A stretch of 64,000 nt of DNA from Kudoa neothunni (Eukaryota > Cnidaria): contig OZ199840.1 in the NCBI GenBank assembly GCA_964304625.1, forward strand, positions 10,478,001 to 10,542,000. The letters run 5' to 3'. This document shows, piece by piece, positions 51,258-64,000 of the stretch. The position numbers were made by a program, and so were the translations under genes. Position 1 is the stretch's first letter; the number at the start of each line of letters is the position of its first letter. The notes beneath the pieces are model-generated. The model ran no database searches, was not told the DNA's origin, and saw only the letters and a program-made list of their open reading frames with translations.

Positions 51258-53815
51258 ATTTGTTTACACAATAATCTTATAATACTAAGTTTTTTATCCT
51301 TAATTTATCTAAGTCTTCTTAATCCATATGAAATCAATAGAACAATAATATGAAGAAAAATCTTTGCTCGTTTTAAAGATAAAATTTAGAGAAAATAAGT
51401 TTTGTTTTGTGAGTATTGAACTTGAAGTAATATCTAGCTAAAATTCCCCTTTTTTTATTAAGTAATCGGAATATAACTTACCGACTATATTCGTATACAT
51501 CAATAATATTAACATAAATCGATTTGACAATTAATAGAGGTCACTCAATAGTAACCGTTTAATTCATTTAAAAGGGCTTAATATTTAAGAGTCAGAAATA
51601 TAGTTTCTGCATGGAAATAACTCAAGTGAATTATATCAATGATTCTAAAAAGATGATCCAATCTAAACTGATTATTTAAGTAGAATAAAATCAATGAACA
51701 AAATTCTAAAATCTAATAATTCCCGAATTATTTATTATTATACTTATTTAAGAACAAAATTAATTCTATTGGATACAATAAGATGATCGGTATTCAGCCT
51801 TTCCAGAGATCGTGTAATCAAATAACGAAAGTAATGTTTATAATCTGGCATATACAATCTTAAATCATGATTAAATCGGACCTCGCTTTATACAAAAGTT
51901 GAAGCGATCGAATCTTTCTATTTATTAACCCACACAATCTACGGATTACATGCTGGTCGGACATAGTTAAAGTGCCAATTTATCTTATTATTCACTATTA
52001 ATTACGGATAATAAATTTTTACACGTATAACAAAAGGATTATGTATGAGATAAGGAGCTCTCAAAACTAAATATATCATCTATTTAAGAATGATTCAATT
52101 TCTTAAAAGAGAACCACTGAGATTATAATTAAAATTGATATTAGCTTCGTAGTTTTATTTATTAAATTGTTAGAGATAATAAAATAAATTACTAACATAA
52201 ACAATATTAAACATTTTGTGTTTTTAAAGGAATAATAACCTCTTATAAATTCCTACCGATATAAAGAAAAAGGCAGTTATACTTTGAAACTCAGTTGATT
52301 TCGAAAATAACTAACTTAAACATATATTTGTTGTATCCAAAATTTTAACGATATAGTATGGTTTTTTGAAATTATTCGGCTAAAAAATAATTTTTTTATT
52401 TTATATGAATTTTTACCTTTTAATTTTTCTACAATTAAATACTTATTTAAAATAAAAATTCGAGTATAATAAACCCCAATTTCTTGATCAAGACCTCATA
52501 TCATTTAAAAATATATCTTCTGCTAAATGTATCCATGTTTTACGAATTAAAAATGTGTCAATTAATTCTAATTTAATTCTTATTTAATAAGACTATGATT
52601 CGTTATTTATTTTTTTAGTTTTGATAAAATTAAACTTTGGAATAACTAAACAAAATTTCTTATGTAGAACCATTGAAATGATAACTAATGAAACTAAATA
52701 GCTCTATTTATGTATTTTATAATTGGATACTATATAAAAACTAACAAAAAATAAGAAACTAAAAATAAATCGCACATTTCAAATGATTATTTGGTCTGAG
52801 CTTATAATTTTATTCTATGAAATAAATACAGTTGTGTCTCAATACTGGGTAATTTTCTCACTATAATGATATATTTATTGGTTCTTTAAATAAATCGGAA
52901 AAATATCAAAAAGTTAAATGAAAACTTAATGTTGATATGGCAAAGCTTTACTTACACAAGAAAATTAGAATCGCATGTGAAAATATTCACGAAATACTTT
53001 CATACTGTTACCTACTTAGCACATAGCAATTGGGGTTAGTATGATAATGTTGATTCGAAGTATTTATTATATAAATATACTTTTAAATTAATTTTTATAA
53101 TTTCAATTTTTAAGAAGTTTTAGTATCGAAAAAGTTACGTTCTATATAACTGACCTATGTCTCAATGTTTATATTTTCCAACCAATACCATCTAACAAAC
53201 TAGAGTACCAAATTTCTCATTATAAACTTCCTAGCCTAACGAAATGAAAGAAATATTAGTCATTAAATATGAAAGATACTTTTATTAGATATCTAAAAGA
53301 ATAATTCCAAAACTAAATTACAAAATTAAGGTTTACACACGCGCCACAAATTTCTAACCAAAAATTTTATTAAATATTAGAAAGTAATTCAAGTATCTTT
53401 ATACATGTAATAACTAGGGTAAACAAATGTTCTTATAATAAAGATGCCAACGTATAAAAATATGAAGATTAAAATTATTAACGACACCCCGCTCAATCAA
53501 GCTCAATAAAGGTTTGAAACACGAAAAAATCAACACCAACGATCCAAAAATTAAATGTTAATAATGATAAATTTCATACGGGTATTGATATGAAATATAC
53601 GTTTAAATTCAACTCAATTGAAAAACAGGTAATGAGGTTGAAAAACGCCTTAAAGAAATCATTTGAAAATAGTTTTCCCTACTTTGCAAGCCGTAGGTAA
53701 GTAAACAGTATAGTCAAGTTGGTGCAATGTAAGAAAAACAAAAAATCATTTTATATTGTTTTCATAAAAAACACCGAAAAAGCATAACTAATATAAAACA
53801 GTTGAAAAATACAGG
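51258..53815. other. Intergenic, AT-rich
   Basis: 2.6 kb between the Gag-like start and the LIPE stop codon. I see no exon, LTR pair or RNA gene. Confidence 0.55.
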
Positions 53816-56800
53816 CTAGGAATTCTTCTTATTGAATTCCGAAAGGATCCAGTTGATAACAGTATCGTTAGCATTTGATGCATCATTCGAAACCAAACTA
53901 AAATGTACAAAACCATGAGGCAGACCTTCGACTACATTGAGTTCGAAAGGAGCTTTATTCTTTTTGAGTTTTTTGCAAAATTCGACTGAATCATCAAGAA
54001 GTGGATCAACATTTGAGACCTAGCAATAGATGGTAGAGAGAGTTTGAAACAAAACGATAAATCAAACGAAATCATCATACTATAATATAGGATTTAGGGA
54101 ATTTTTTAATAAGATGATCAGGAGTGAAAAAAGGAGATATGTGGTGATGACGGCAAACTTGTTTTTTTATTTCTGTCCAACCCCATTGTTGCTGAAGCAT
54201 AAACATATCCGAATTGAGGGGAACTTGATTGTTTATAACTGGATCCTTTTTTGGAGAGTTTTCACTCACGAAACTACAATCGTTGGACGAGGAAAAAAAG
54301 CTATTGGTAATCTCACCAGATTTGATTTGGGTTTGTTTCAATCGGTCATGGTATTTTTTTATGCGTTTGGAGGTGGAGTTTTCATTTTTTAGATTTGTTG
54401 CTAAATCATCGGAAGGTGATTTATTGGGGCATTTCGCTTGGATTTTACTTCTCCCCATCTCCGCTGTATCCTGATCCCCATCGACCTCCTCGGTTAATGA
54501 AAGGTTACTCATTTTTTCCAAACAGGAACTACTAAGAACTTTAGAAATATTGTGTACATTCGGTTGAACAGTCTTAAATGGAAGAGGACAATCGTCGGTT
54601 TCAAAAGGGATTGTTAGTGATTCAGTGCAATCAAACAACTCGACCTCATTGTCCGAGATATACGAAGACAGGCACAACTTTAGCACTTCTGCAGACAATA
54701 ATATGTCGCATATACTTAGAATACGAGACGGTGTGATGGTAGGTTGGAGAGATAATACTGGATAGATAGCAACAATGAAATCTGGCACTCTGATTCCCGC
54801 TTCGATAGCTTTATTTACGACTCCATATATGAGGTTTCCGCCTATTAGTCAGTCATTAGTCAGACAAATTATTTAAGAAATCAATTATCAAATCAGTAAT
54901 TTAATTTTCAAAATAAATACACAAATAAATTCTCCCTGTAATATGCACGATAAGAAAGAATTCCATTTCAGCTAATATCGTTAAGTTTCTAATCAGAAAA
55001 GTAAAAAATTGTAAAACTTATGTTTTATCTTTTTAAATAAACTGTGGTAGATTTCTACACCAAATGAATTTTGCCAACGATATTCTAGCACAGTGGTTCT
55101 TAACCTTTCTTCCTTGCGGACCCCTTATGCGTTCGATGAACTTATCACGAACCCCATCTTGTTTTAATGCACATAAATATTGTAACCTTTTCTTCATCAT
55201 TGTTCATTTCATAGGAGGGATTAAAAATTATTTATTTTTAACAAAATAAAATTCGAATTGTATATAATTCTAATATTAATTTAGTTTAAAACTCTCGATG
55301 CAAAAAAATTTAGGAATGAAAAACGCTCTTATAACAATCAAAATATTTTTGCCATATACAAACTCTATTTTTGTTAATGATTATGTTTAATAAAATTAAA
55401 GGGTAAAAACGTAGGGTGTTTTATACAGTAGGCAATCGATTTTCCGTAATCCCCTTGGAACCAGAGAAAAGATACTGAAAATGCATCACCCACGGATTTT
55501 ACGTACTTTTGATGTGTGCTCAGACAATTAACATATTTTATATTAAAGTAATATAATAAAGTAAACAATTATAAATTATTGGAAATATTTTTATATTTTT
55601 AACATAACTTGAAGTAAAGCTGGTGGCTATACATTTAAATCATTATCTTTTTCAATAACGTGGTTTTAACCGAAATACTCATGTAGTTGGACTTTGAAAA
55701 ATAAATTATTCGTTTATCGCGAGATGGTAATAAAACTACTGAATTTTTTGAAAAATACGATAATGATGTTATATGATTTAGTTTCATGCTTAAAAGCTGA
55801 GCTACAGAAATATAGATATAAATTGTAAACAATATTTTTGAAATTATTATTTTAATATTCCATCAAAATCACTTTCGCTTTCTTATTTTACTCAAATTAA
55901 ATAGATAAATTTTTATTATCGTTAACATATCGTAAAGTATCGTGATGACCAATCAAAGGGCGATCTGAACAACTTCCAGAAATGTGCGCATACAATTAGC
56001 TCATAAATCATTTTAAATCTCTTTTCTAGGCGTGAATTGGATCCCAGGTGTAAATCCAAGTTTTTTCTTGAAAATTTGTAGATATTAAAATAATTTCCAT
56101 AGTTTTGTTGATTGAACAGTACAGTTTTATAAAAAATGTACAAAAAACCCGCAGAAAATCTTGCAATAATATCACTCAATTTGTTTTATCATTTATGGTA
56201 ACAGTTTTGAGTGCATAAATGGCCACCTAAAAAATAAAGTATTTTTAAATTATGGCCCGACCTATAGCCATAGAATCTCCTAAAAGTAATCATTATTTTG
56301 CATTTAACTCCTTTACTAATTTTTCTACACATTTAATTGTTTACAATGTTTTTAATCAATTATATACTATGGCATAAAAATTACTATTTGGTCCCTTTTC
56401 TAGAATTATTTTTTTGAATGGATCCAAACACATTTTACGTGAGGAAATTAATTTGATGTTCTTTTTTAGGAGTTTTCAAAGTTGAAATAGGTACGCGATC
56501 AAAATCGTGAAATGTAAAGACTTATCGGCTTCCATTAACGAATTTGTAAATAATGGAGAAATAATAAACTTTTCTTTATTTATAAATGATTTACAATCAT
56601 ATAACGTATGTAATAAGTGGAAGCGAAGGATTTTGAAAATTAAGGTTGGATCCAAAAAGTACGTAAAATAGATAATCTCCATTTTTTATAAAAAAACTTC
56701 TTTATAAATTGTTGTTCGCTTATAATTTTTGATTTTAATTGCACAAAATAAGCTTTAATAATTTATTAAAATAGTTTCTACTCGGATAATTAATTATATA

Positions 56801-59800
56801 AAAGAGAAGAAAATTTAAAAGTACGTAAAATCGGTTAGTACAGAAAATGGATTACCTATTCTATAGTAGAATGCGAGATTAATGCAAAAAACTCCATTTT
56901 TCACATAAATAATACACATTAAAAGAATATTTCGCGCGATTTTTGTGGTTGCTTTCTATCAATAAATTCACAGAAATTTAACAAAATATTTGACTGAGCG
57001 ACGCACAATTGATTTCGTGTTTTTGTTGTTATGGTAACCAGCACAGAAATATTATTTAGCAAAAATAGGCTGATATTAAAAGAATTAATCAGTCTAATTG
57101 CAGAGTCTGCAACATTGGGAAATATTTCTTGGATATTTTTAGTTTTTATCAAATAACCTATTGAAAAACTTTAGTTTTTATAGATTGCTTTACAAAATAA
57201 ATTAAACACATCGAAATTTTGTAATGAATATAAACTGTTTATAAGAAACAATAACGCAAAGGTATATTTGAAATTTTTAATAATTATAGTAATATTAAAA
57301 TATACCTAATTATAATGAATGTACGACGATAAAATTGGATGCAGATTTTGTTGAAATCACTCGAGAACCAAAACACCCCAGGTTAAGAACCACTGCCTTA
57401 AAGTATATATAAATTTGGCAGTGGCTATTGCAACGAGAGGAAATTACTCCAAAAATAACATGTTTATTAAAATTTCAACATAATTTTCCTAATAAATGAT
57501 TTTTTCGCTAAAAAATTAAACTATTATAAAAAAAATATAAGACAACAAATTTTTTTATTTTACGGTAATGAATTCAATGGTTAAAAATTATTATTAAATC
57601 CGTCATTAGCATGTTTAATTTATAAATGTAATTATATTTGTCTCAATTCAGAGTAATATGGATAATCCAAAGTGAAGTATCAAAAATTACTAGTGTAAAT
57701 TTACTGGAGTTCGCATGATTCAAGCAGCGCTATAACTCCTAAGATGATAAATAATGCACTGATTACATAACCCCTAAAATGTTATATTTTTACTTATGCG
57801 GGTCTAATATTCTACATATTAAATGATTTATCTTTTCGCTATATAACGATATATTATGTTTATCATATTGCAATATATCTGGTTATTAATAAAACAAACG
57901 AAATTTTTTATTTCCACTGATAATCGTTATTTCAAGCATATTTTTTATTTTTTTTCTCTTTATAGAGCTACCAACAACTGTTAATGTAGACGTTCAGCAC
58001 ACTTTATTTTAGTTGGACAAGATAACACCAAATCATAATAAATGAGCTCACGATAATTTATACACATCCTAAGATATTGAAATGTTTTTCAAAATTACTA
58101 GGAATTATTCTTCCAACAACAAAAAATAGGTTGTTATGTCTTAAGACCAAGCTGGTGGTTTATCTGATGAGAGTTCAATAATAGTATTTTAATTTTACAA
58201 ATCTAAATCTCCATTTACAAATAATGCTTATAGACTTATTGTTTGAGAATATTTCGCTTAACTGAATCTAATTTATCCCGCCGAAATGCTTAGATACTAA
58301 ATATGTACAAAGTTGAGTAAGTGATATTACATCAATTTAAAATTTCATCCAATTTATTATTTTTATTGTTTCTTAATAACATTAATAACTACAATATGTT
58401 TAGCCGATAATCAGTTTTCAAGACCCCTCTCTCAACATAACATAAATCAATCTAAATCAAAATAAAAAATTATTATCGATTTTATAAATTAAGTCTTAGA
58501 TAATAGCGCGTGTTCCTGCACTTGGTAATTCACATTACAGAAAGCACACGATATACAACAGTAAATTTTTGCAATTACAATAGTATTATAGTTTCAGAGA
58601 GCTTATGTTATTAGTTCTGTGATCTATAAAATCTTAACGACGTTATATAATGACTCAATTTCCAGTAAAAGTCTTAAAAATTCCACATACTATCTTTCCC
58701 AAAAATTATAAATTATTTAGCGAAAAAAATCATTTATTAGGAAAATGAAGTTGAAATTATAATAAACATGTTGGTTTAGGAGTGATTTCCTCCCGTTGCA
58801 ATAGTGACTGCCTATAAATTTAGCTTCAAAATTAAGGAGATCAATTTGTAATTTTCAATAGATAAAGGAGGATAATTTAAATAAATTATTAAAAACTTCT
58901 GATTTAGATTATATAGGGGAGAATTTCAACTAATTAAATAATGATAATTCACAATTATAATGCCAACAAATCTACTCACCCGCAGAATCACCAACGATAC
59001 CTATTTTCTTGGCGCAGCTCCCCAACATATTGTGATGACGAAGCGTCCAACAGTAGGCATAGAAACATTCATCAACAGCGGAAGGAAAAGGAGATTGAGG
59101 AGCTTTGGAGTAGTCAATCGAGATAATAGGGGCATTTAATTTTTTCCCCCAATTTTTCAAATAGACCTACAAAAAACAACGATAAACAAAAGTGCTAATT
59201 TGTTGGTTGGTCGATTGGATTAAACCTACTCCATGTGACTTGGGAGTCTGAGCAAGGAAACCACCTCCAGGACAATGAAACAAAAGATGGTCACAATTTG
59301 GTTCCAGTTCCTGAGGAAACAGTATATCAAGGGCGGTTTTATCTCGGAAGGTTTTCTATTGGTGAATATATCAGAGCAATGTCTACACATATAGTTGGTG
59401 TGATAACAAAAAGAATACATGGCCTTCGCGCAATTTAGAACAATATAAGCGAGCATTTAAATGAGATTTATTCGGAGGAGGTTTGAGAACAAAAGTTGAT
59501 GTGCTATTTCCGGATTCCGCGTCATTAATTGAATTTAGTTTTGGCACTTCAATGGTATTTGTGGTAGGAATTTTGAATGAGGTGTCGATCGCCAAGAAAG
59601 GACCCATCAAATCGGTGAAAACCTGCCCATAACAAATTACAAAATTCCAAAAATAACACACAAACAAGACATTCAAGATAATGTGGAATCATACGACAAT
59701 ACAGAACTGAATTATTGTGCAATAATGAAAGCAAATACCGTTAGATTGTAATCTTCACTAATCGACCAAAAAGATTTGATAAATTCAAGACTGGGAGAGG

Positions 59801-60984
59801 AGAGCAATGATTTCAATCGCTCACCACGTTTCTCTCTGTTATTCGAATACATTGAACTGAATGCGATAGTGGTTACAGCTCGACCAAACTTGTTAGAGGT
59901 TTTGTCGAGGGCATCAGCAAATCCCGCCATGGCATTTGCAACATTGTTCATCGGTAATCTCATACTATCTTTGAACTATTCAAAAAAATGGATTAGATGT
60001 TCGAAGCACAAATTTTTGTTTATAGTAAAAAATTGGAGCACGATTTAGTGCAACCAAAAATCGCCTCCAATATTAAAATAATAAATTCGTTTACATAAAA
60101 CCCAAGCAAATTTCCATAAAACACTTTATCTATGAACAGTTCGGTTTCGTACATAATTTTATTGATGGGATCATCAATGTTGACAAACAACGATTTCGAA
60201 TGATCGTCTACAACAACAGAAATAATCTCCGCTCAAAAACAACACCCTAACTCATTTGAATCTCACCAGAATTATCATTTTCCAATTTGTTCAGTAGAAT
60301 TTTCTCACCCAATTTCAACATAAAATACACAGTGCATAATAAATCTCTAATATTTTGAAATCTTTGCTCGTAAACCAATTTATTGAAAAAGAAAAGTTTT
60401 TTCCGTTTTTTATATTTGGAGATTGTCACCGTGGTTAAATCGATCGATTGTTCAGCAAGATAACACAAACTCCGAAATCCATTGTGCTGAACATGGGGAC
60501 AACAATCGAACTCAGTAAGATGTTGTTGGATCCGATCATACGGATCCTTAATCATCACAATCAAACTGAGAATCCTCTCCAAACAATCCATAACAATCAC
60601 ATCTGGACTCTCACCAACATTCAACGAGGTGTTCAAAATGTGCACTTCCACTGATAACTTGGTGATTGTTTCATTGAGTTTGGAGGCTTTGTGTACCGGC
60701 TTTGTGGTGATCATTGGTCGATTGGAGTCGGTTATGAAAATACGTCGAAATAAGTAAAAATTTGCGTAACGATTGAATCGACTCAGCACTCGCCCATTCA
60801 TCGACCAATATCGCCACATCCCATCGTCTTCTAAGTCATCGTTTTGATTCGTTACCTCCCAATCGAAGTGTTATTTTTGTAATTTTATAGGATACACTAT
60901 TTTTCCGTTATCATTCAATTGATCGAATCGGTTGTTGTTCTCTTGTCGAACTAGGTCATCAATTGATCCGCTGAATCGACCCAT
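53816..60984 (-). CDS. LIPE: Hormone-sensitive lipase
   Basis: Intracellular neutral lipase for diacylglycerol and cholesteryl esters. Nine exons (60984-60898, 60855-60252, 60207-60095, 59975-59739, 59622-59419, 59355-59230, 59166-58980, 54841-54081, 54019-53816), 2523 bases, 840 residues, phases consistent. The HSL-specific N-terminal domain is recognisable (N-G-F-R-S-L-C-Y-L-A, V-F-Y-G-N-L-L-G-F, F-W-S-I-S). The catalytic domain has L-F-H-C-P-G-G-G-F-L-A-Q, A-P-I-I-S-I-D-Y-S, the nucleophile motif G-D-S-A-G-G-N, then a 130-residue hydrophilic regulatory insert, and D-P-L-L-D-D-S and L-P-H-G-F supplying Asp and His. The oxyanion motif is P-G-G-G where the family has H-G-G-G (codon at 59269-59271). 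Intron 7 (54842-58979) is 4.1 kb and packed with transposons. Confidence 0.95.
55091..57395. mobile_element. hAT element inside LIPE intron 7
   Basis: Ends are a perfect 15-base inverted pair: CAGTGGTTCTTAACC at 55091-55105 and its complement at 57381-57395. This is a typical hAT terminus. Flanking 8-mers (TTCTAGCA, CCTTAAAG) are not a clean target duplication. Near the right end, minus strand 57152-56919, a frame contains T-T-K-T-R-N-Q-L and I-D-R-K-Q-P-Q-K-S, similar to the C-terminal dimerisation region of ZBED5/Buster-type hAT transposases, so the element was probably autonomous in origin but is now eroded. Confidence 0.75.
57411..58822. mobile_element. Foldback element with ~110-bp inverted arms
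   Basis: 57411-57517 and 58711-58822 are inverted copies of one another over about 110 bases with roughly 85-90% identity by eye. The arms contain GGCAGTGGCTATTGCAACG and TCATTTATTAGGAAAA. The 1.2-kb centre has no open frame. It abuts the hAT copy within LIPE intron 7. A related block is at 24103. Confidence 0.85.
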
Positions 60985-61274
60985 CTCGTTGTTGCTATTT
61001 CATCTCAATCTAACCCTTCAATTTGTTTATTTGGATTCTTAAAAATTAATCTATTCAAATAATGAACAACATTAATTTAGAGGTGGGAAATAAATGAATA
61101 AACATTTGAGTAATGTGATTAAACCATTATCCTACTCATCTCAACATACGTGCTAATTCTAATATTGTGATAATTTCCAAGATAAATTAAAGTAGGCAAC
61201 TGGTTGTGAAAAATCTTAGTACGTTGTAAAAAAGAGTGTAAAATCAGCCCAAAACTGAGGTTAAATATAAATAC

Positions 61275-61284
61275 TGCGTGCGCG
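61275..61284. promoter_or_regulatory. NRF1-like motif upstream of LIPE
   Basis: TGCGTGCGCG, one base different from the motif at DPH6, SLC30A9 and CPOX, 291 bp before the LIPE start codon. Confidence 0.4.
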
Positions 61285-61489
61285 TTTGATAATTAAATAT
61301 TATATTTTTAACGCTTAACAATAAAATTAAATTCCCAATCAATGAGAAAATATATTTTTTATAACGAGGAGATACAATATGTGGGGACGGGAAATGTTTA
61401 TGTAATAATTTTTGGGGAAGATTTGATATTTTTGATTGTTTCGTATGAAACCAAGTGATGTCGTATGTCGTTTTTAAGATTTGAAAGAA

Positions 61490-61684
61490 TTAGTAAGCGA
61501 ACAATGTGGGATTCCAAAATAATTTTTTAAATTCATTGAATAACTTGGTGGTATCTTTAAAATTCATAATTTGGATATCCCGGGATTTATCTTCAAACAC
61601 TTCCTCATCATACTTAACGAAATCAATAGAATTATCTTGGTTACGTAAATCAGATGTAGAATAGTAGTTGTAAAAGAGGAGGCA
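61490..61684 (-). CDS. Orphan C-terminal exon-like frame
   Basis: About 64 codons open on the minus strand, ending at TAA 61490. The sequence is charged and protein-like: S-T-S-D-L-R-N-Q-D-N, F-V-K-Y-D-E-E-V-F-E-D-K-S-R-D and F-N-E-F-K-K-L-F-W-N-P. No family recognised. A TTAA element lies immediately upstream (61718), so it could be a gene end cut off by that insertion, or a transposon part. Confidence 0.3.
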   Translation of the reverse strand, partial: CLLFYNYYSTSDLRNQDNSIDFVKYDEEVFEDKSRDIQIMNFKDTTKLFNEFKKLFWNPTLFAY

Positions 61685-61717
61685 TTACATCTTGGTGTCG
61701 ATCCAATTATTTCACCA

Positions 61718-62812
61718 TTAACCCTCTAATGCACTAAAAATCGACTGCATTTGGATGAATTTTGGGGTAAAAAATTAACCCATATTTTTATTTCTCCATT
61801 CGAATCATAAAATATATCTAATTTCAGAAACCAAAAATAAGCAAAATCCCAAAGCTAGATTTAGCTGTAAACCCACTAACATCCAGAGTAATAATCCCCA
61901 TAATCCTACGAAAACTGTGTTCGTTAAAATCCACCATGACAATTTTCGATTAAAGCTTAATGGTTGAGTAGATTTCGTAATCATGTCATGTAATAAATAT
62001 TTTAATTATTATTTACTCAACAAAATATAACATTCAATGAGAATAAGACCTACAAACACTCGGAATAAATTTTGCGACGATGTTTCGTACATCCGAAACA
62101 AACAGTAATGTGTTTCTTATCAATCCTCCATTAACGGCATTCAAACCATGAAAATATTGTTCGTTGATTTGGTGTGCTGTGTTAAAGCGTAGTAATAGAT
62201 AAGTTTGAACTATTAGGATTTTTGGTTTCAAGGATGTTTCTTTTCATTAATCATTGATGGAAAGATATACTAACTTTCTCATCATATTATTTCCAGGTTT
62301 TTTAATATGGAAACACATATATAAATAATAAATCTATTAAATAGAAAAACACCACCATAGGTGGTCATTATTGATTTCTGAATTGACCCATATATTTAAA
62401 AATTCCAATCGCGTCAGATTCTTACGGCATATTAGTTGTAATATATTCATAATCGTTTTAAAGGAATTTGACTCATCATTTCAACCTCTTTCGCAATGAT
62501 AAAATTTAAAACGAAAGTCACGTGGGCATTGGTATTGGTAATAACAGTATAACTTCAAATTTATTCATCCGATTAACTTAAAATTTTATTTCTATATTAA
62601 CTATTATTTTACCCCAAAAATTCAATGGAGTGTAAATGTTGGAATTTTTGTGATTTCATATCTTCAGTCGTAATATTTTAAAATCATATATTTCTCACCT
62701 TTTTGGAAGATTAGAATAAAACTCATATCCTACAAAGAGAAAGCAAATGACGTATACAACTAATAACTTCTTGTTGGGGGAAAATTTTACCCCAAATTCA
62801 TTAGAGAGTTAA
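61718..62812. mobile_element. TTAA-flanked miniature piggyBac-like element
   Basis: Left end TTAACCCTCTAATGCA and right end (reverse complement) TTAACTCTCTAATGAA form imperfect terminal inverted repeats with TTAA on both sides, as expected for piggyBac-family insertions. Total about 1.1 kb. Subterminal GGGG/CCCC hairpins occur at both ends (TTTTGGGGTAAAA near 61767; GGGGG..TACCCC at 62776-62793). The only open frame, 62034-62231 minus, is short and unrecognised, so it is probably non-autonomous. Confidence 0.7.
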
Positions 62813-63511
62813 TATGTTGAGCGTTTTGGAGTGCAATACTGTTTTTCCACAATAATATGATCTTATGATATTCTAGTGCTAATTCTTAATGTATGACTCA
62901 ATAAAATCTGGATATTCTAAATTGTATAACAAAATATTTATTAAGCATGTACATATGGAGATTTTATTGTCGTTTATCTTGATTTTTAAAGAAAAAAATA
63001 AATATTTTTATCAAATTTTATGTTCCACATCGGATTTCTCATAATAAAAATAATATTTTGTCTATTTATGAAAGGATTCTTTAAATTTTGTTACATGAGC
63101 TAAATGTTGCATAGAAAACTGTGGCTTTAACAAATTTGAGACCCAATATCCGTTATTGAAATAAGCAAAATATAAGAACGGTTGTATATTGTGGAAAAAC
63201 ACACTAGACCCTAAATATATTTCGATAAGATTTTCTATATTTAACGAAGTTAAAAATGAAACTTGAATATTAAAATCGTTTATTTTATAAAATTATTAAA
63301 GTTACGGAAGATAAAATATACTTAGTACATTTGATGCTTTTCGAGTTCAATGAAACCCCACAATTTTAATATTTATGAAACCGTAAAAAACTATTTTATT
63401 CTTTATATTAAAATTAAAACATAGTTTGTCGTGCATATAAAGAGAAAATATAGAAACAAGGATCTACGATAATCTGTGAGTAATGCCGAAACGGTCCATA
63501 TAAGGTAAGTT
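62813..63511. other. Intergenic, AT-rich
   Basis: No exon supported. A CATATAAAG box lies near 63434 and a strong donor-like AAGGTAAGT at 63503-63511 sits directly before the next start codon. Confidence 0.5.
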
Positions 63512-64000
63512 ATGGCCACTTCGGATGATATATTTTATGAAAATCATGAAAACGATAGCAGTAAATTCTTCAATATGTAAAAATAAAATTACTATTTGTC
63601 AGATTCTTTGAATCCAATGAAAATGATATCGATTACCGTGAGGTATACTCCAGCAAATGGCGTAATATAATATACTGAATTCCTGAAAACATCAAAAGTA
63701 TGCAAAAATAGTGTTATGAACGATGCGCTGGATGCTACTTGTTATGTAATACATAGAATAAAAGGATTTCCGGATTTCTTAGATAAATTTTTGGTGATGA
63801 ATTGTATATCATAAAATGGAATACAAATAAAATTAAATCTAAATCATCACGGTGAATCTTGGGAACAGTAGTCAAATGTGGAATTTTACGTCTACATAAA
63901 TTTACTGATTTATATTGCAATATTCAAATCTAGATAGAATTATTTGACATTTTCATATTATAATTTTCATTGTGACATGAGTATAATATATTATGTGGAA
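63512..64000 (+). CDS. 5' part of an unidentified gene, runs off the window
   Basis: Exons 63512-63560, 63603-63642, 63712-63793 and probably 63872 onward join with consistent phases and 42-78-bp introns. The protein starts M-A-T-S-D-D-I-F-Y-E-N-H, then M-K-M-I-S-I-T-V, then D-A-T-C-Y-V-I-H-R-I-K-G-F-P-D-F-L-D-K-F. No family recognised. The perfect donor consensus just before the ATG could mean that transcripts have a 5' leader spliced elsewhere, or is coincidence. Confidence 0.5.

Noticed and set aside
59984-60094. Coding-like F-L-V-A-L-N-R-A-P frame between LIPE exons 3 and 4
   Set aside because: Joining exon 3 directly to exon 4 gives the exact family alignment (L-G-F-Y-F-K-D-S), so this is intron.

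Overview
This is a strongly AT-rich nuclear window from a small-genome animal. Most introns are only about 40-75 bp, with GT..AG ends, so nearly every gene is cut into exons too short to stand out as long open frames. An integrin alpha chain, a four-transmembrane protein and a multi-module surface protein with a membrane anchor point to a metazoan. Compact genes in very AT-rich DNA would suit an orthonectid such as Intoshia or another reduced animal, but that assignment is inference and I could not test it.

Layout, left to right: a 1.3-kb TAAG/TGAG array; a SANT-like coding fragment on the minus strand; METTL2 (tRNA m3C methyltransferase, minus) head-to-head with SLU7 (splicing factor, plus), 105 bp between start codons; an integrin alpha gene (plus); DPH6 (diphthamide synthesis, minus); SLC30A9 (mitochondrial zinc transporter, minus); an unrecognised four-TM protein (minus); CPOX (heme synthesis, plus); an undescribed secreted/membrane protein built of repeated cysteine-bearing modules (plus); RPL6 (minus); a Spinster-type MFS transporter (minus); a small ORF; a decayed piggyBac copy; a very divergent forkhead-like gene with other unplaced exons (minus); about 7 kb of repeats with an isolated intact Gag-like ORF (minus); hormone-sensitive lipase LIPE (minus), whose 4.1-kb intron holds a hAT copy and a long foldback element; a TTAA-flanked miniature element; and the first exons of a plus-strand gene running off the right edge.

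The genes are mostly unrelated housekeeping and cell-surface genes and do not form one pathway. SLC30A9 and CPOX (mitochondrial zinc and heme) share the 13-mer CTTTGCGTGCGCA upstream; its core, TGCGTGCGCA, also precedes DPH6 and, with one change, LIPE. It resembles an NRF1 site. The most unusual items are the Gag-like ORF that stays open while its surroundings have decayed, a lipase whose HGGG motif reads PGGG, a forkhead-like domain with its recognition helix rewritten, the new membrane-protein family, a family of TTAA-ended elements with subterminal hairpins, and several one-base frame breaks inside otherwise conserved exons.
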